A DNA stretch of 8,434 nucleotides from Robiginitomaculum sp. (GTDB lineage: Bacteria > Pseudomonadota > Alphaproteobacteria > Caulobacterales > Maricaulaceae). Numbering within the stretch: position 1 is the first letter of the stretch; each line of letters begins with the position of its first letter. The notes beneath the pieces were generated by a model. That model worked only from the letters and a program-made list of their open reading frames with translations, made no database searches and was not told the DNA's origin. The stretch is taken from NCBI GenBank assembly GCA_027071965.1, contig JALSYJ010000278.1, forward strand, positions 1 to 8,434, given 5' to 3'. A program made the position numbers and the translations under genes. This document shows, one piece after another, positions 7,628-8,434 of this stretch.

Positions 7628-7660
7628 ACTCTTATCCTCATTTTCCCACGGGATAAGGGT
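7628..7660. repeat. Imperfect inverted repeat (10-pair hairpin)
   Basis: ACTCTTATCC (7628-7637) pairs with GGATAAGGGT (7651-7660) over ten positions with one G-T pair and a 13-base loop containing TTTTCCCACG. Read leftward it is followed by GTTTTGGGG within a few bases, so it might act as a weak terminator for leftward transcripts. Its layout recalls the short intergenic palindromes of the type CCCTCTCCCACGGGAGAGGG found in many proteobacteria; that likeness is from memory. Confidence 0.5.
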
Positions 7661-7858
7661 AAGGGCAGACGCATTTGTACGACTGCCTGTTAGAGTCACT
7701 TGCGCGTCACGAGCGCACAAAAACCCTTTTGTTTTATAGGCCTTGAGAAAAATATTTACCTGTCAAAGAGCGTTTTTGTCGGGGGTTTTGATCCTAACCC
7801 TTACATTATAACAGTTCTGGCAAGTGCGGGCATCATTATCACTTATCCCCTTATTGTA

Positions 7859-7896
7859 AGGGTCAATTAGTACCCATCAGGGTCATTTAAGGGTAA
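7859..7896 (-). repeat. Inverted copies of the TGACCCT heptamer
   Basis: AGGGTCA at 7859-7865 and 7879-7885 and AGGGTAA at 7890-7896, at 20- and 11-bp steps. They are in the opposite orientation to the array at 7975-8032, so the two groups face each other across about 80 bp. TTAA-N7-TTTA at 7887-7901 is one base away from the CtrA half-site pattern TTAA-N7-TTAA, which may be chance. Confidence 0.55.
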
Positions 7897-7974
7897 GTTT
7901 ATTACCAACAAGTGCTTTTTGGGTATGATTACAGGGTGCGAGAAGTATCACCCAAGGGACAGCAAAATTTGCAC

Positions 7975-8032
7975 TGACCCTGACAAATGACCCTAAGAGT
8001 GACCCTTAATGGTGACCCTTACCACTGACCGT
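7975..8032 (+). repeat. Iteron-like array of TGACCCT, 12-13 bp period
   Basis: Four perfect TGACCCT copies at 7975, 7988, 8000 and 8013 and a fifth with one change (TGACCGT) at 8026. Start-to-start steps are 13, 12, 13 and 13 bp, little more than one DNA helical turn. The bases between copies are not conserved, which argues for selected binding sites rather than a simple tandem duplication. Two copies continue as TGACCCTTA, matching the inverted copy at 7857-7865. No gene for a likely binding protein is in the window. Confidence 0.7.
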
Positions 8033-8056
8033 CACTTACGCGAAGGCCGGAGTGAC
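8031..8056. repeat. Inverted repeat GTCACT...AGTGAC
   Basis: GTCACT (8031-8036) pairs perfectly with AGTGAC (8051-8056) around 14 bases. The core TACGCGAAGGCCGG resembles the core of the 35-bp repeat just downstream (TAGCGAAGCGGTAGGACG), so 8032-8057, 8080-8106 and 8119-8141 may be three diverged copies of one element. Confidence 0.45.
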
Positions 8057-8085
8057 GAACGCGATGTGTCTGAGGTGCGTCACTA

Positions 8086-8153
8086 AAGTAGCGAAGCGGT
8101 AGGACGTTAAAAGAGTCCTCAAGTAGCGAAGCGGTAGGACGTTAAAAGAGTCC
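8086..8153. repeat. 35-bp tandem duplication with hairpin
   Basis: Two copies (8086-8118 and 8121-8153) identical over 33 bp, starting AAGTAGCGAAGCGGTAGGAC and ending GTTAAAAGAGTCC, separated by TC. Each copy can form a stem of GGAC and GTCC around the loop GTTAAAAGA; copy one extends to AGGAC/GTCCT. The second copy runs without a gap into the 60-bp repeat, sharing the bases TCC at 8151-8153. Perfect identity points to recent duplication. Confidence 0.85.
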
Positions 8154-8291
8154 CACTTTTGCTAAAAATGCAAATCTTTATCTGTCGCATTTTTGAACCG
8201 CAAAACCGGTTCCCACTTTTGCTAAAAATGCAAATCTTTATCTGTCGCATTTTTGAACCGCAAAACCGGTTCCCACTTTTGCTAAAAATGC
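8151..8291. repeat. Perfect 60-bp tandem repeat, 2.35 copies, double-hairpin unit
   Basis: Units at 8151-8210 and 8211-8270 are identical and a third is cut at 8291 after 21 bp. Each unit begins TCCCACTTTTGC. AAAAATGC (8164-8171) pairs perfectly with GCATTTTT (8187-8194), and GAACCG (8195-8200) pairs with CGGTTC (8207-8212). An alternative stem GCAAAA (8200-8205) with TTTTGC (8217-8222) excludes the second hairpin. The unit lacks variable spacers, so it is not CRISPR. On the minus strand the motif AAAGTGGGAACCGGTTTT resembles, from memory, a dispersed alphaproteobacterial intergenic element. Lying directly after the leftward lactonase gene, the hairpins may act as its 3' end or protect its mRNA. 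Confidence 0.93.
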
Positions 8292-8292
8292 T

Positions 8293-8434
8293 CTAGTCGG
8301 CAAATGCAGGAAAAGCCGGCAGGGATTGCACGTCCTCGCGGGAATGCTGGATGATGACTTTGGCGTTATATTGTTCTGCCAGTGCTTCAAATTTATCCAT
8401 GCTGGCCAGTGTCTGCTCCGGCGAGGTATTAAAG
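8293..8434 (-). CDS. N-acyl-homoserine lactonase-like MBL-fold hydrolase, C-terminal end only
   Basis: The last 46 codons of a leftward gene, ending at TAG (8295-8293); the rest lies beyond the window. The visible protein begins FNTSPEQTLASMDKFEALAE and continues with QYNAKVIIQHSREDVQSLP before ending AFPAFAD. The pattern N-x4-QTLASMDK, then AKVIIQH, then LPAFP is what I recall at the C-terminus of N-acyl-homoserine lactonase family proteins of the metallo-beta-lactamase fold, which open the lactone ring of quorum-sensing signals. The HxHxDH zinc motif would be upstream and cannot be checked, so other MBL hydrolases remain possible. Coding is supported by normal codon use and a stop that falls where the tandem repeats begin. 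The fragment is too short to show regulation. Confidence 0.65.
   Translation of the reverse strand, partial: FNTSPEQTLASMDKFEALAEQYNAKVIIQHSREDVQSLPAFPAFAD

Larger units (their letters stand above)
7507..8292. other. 786-bp convergent intergenic region rich in repeats
   Basis: It lies between the 3' ends of two converging genes, so promoters for them are not expected. I find no credible gene on either strand. By eye, 7501-8040 holds AGGGT six times (7505, 7656, 7859, 7879, 7890, 7933) and ACCCT six times (7723, 7797, 7977, 7990, 8002, 8015); about one in total would be expected at even base composition. Also present are a 10-bp palindrome TTAGCGCTAA (7580-7589), a TGCGC/GCGCA hairpin (7700-7716), a CCCTTA-TTG-TAAGGG hairpin (7848-7862), and several TTATCC sites. 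The right third consists of tandem repeats listed separately. It could be a binding or replication site, a structured RNA, or decayed mobile DNA. Confidence 0.6.

Noticed and set aside
7450..7674. Leftward 74-residue open frame
   Set aside because: It overlaps the membrane protein gene antisense, covers the 7628-7660 hairpin, and its composition (MRLPLPLSRGKMRIRVLGG) looks like translated intergenic repeat.
8151..8291. Possible CRISPR-like array
   Set aside because: The 60-bp units are identical along their whole length, with no unique spacers, and no cas genes are present.

Overview
The window looks like chromosomal DNA from an alphaproteobacterium of medium G+C. The clues are a bactofilin overlapping a LytM/M23 peptidase gene (the cell-shape module known from Hyphomonas and Caulobacter relatives), a lipoprotein whose ends resemble the rickettsial 17 kDa antigen family, two exported M28 peptidases, and an intergenic repeat with AAAGTGGGAACCGGTTTT on the minus strand, which I recall as common between alphaproteobacterial genes. 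Family or genus cannot be fixed from this. No rRNA, tRNA, transposase, integrase, phage gene or CRISPR array is visible.

Layout. Positions 1-821 (+) hold the last two thirds of a PLP-dependent threonine synthase. It converges, 18 bp apart, on a leftward block: M28 peptidase (5137-3752), SH3-domain lipoprotein (3644-2799), a probable intrinsic terminator (2694-2673), then M23 peptidase and bactofilin (2562-840, overlapping by 20 bp). A second M28 peptidase, a lipoprotein, is divergent from the first (5327-7099, +), and the two share a 189-bp promoter region. A two-helix small membrane protein follows (7192-7506, +). The far right edge carries the C-terminal 46 codons of a leftward gene resembling N-acyl-homoserine lactonases of the metallo-beta-lactamase fold; this gene is easy to miss because it is short and cut.

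Function. Almost all the genes act at the cell envelope. Bactofilin and the M23 endopeptidase probably form one unit that localises peptidoglycan cutting. The SH3 lipoprotein may bind murein or a protein partner. The two M28 enzymes probably trim peptides in the periplasm or at the outer membrane. The threonine synthase and the lactonase belong to neighbouring, unrelated units.

The least ordinary part is the 786-bp gap between two converging genes (7507-8292). It holds an iteron-like array of TGACCCT at 12-13 bp spacing, inverted copies of the same heptamer upstream, a long hairpin, a 35-bp tandem duplication, and a perfect 60-bp tandem repeat (2.35 copies) that stops 1 bp short of the lactonase stop codon. 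No gene explains this structure. It could be a protein-binding or replication-related site, or a hot spot for intergenic repeat elements; the sequence alone does not decide.
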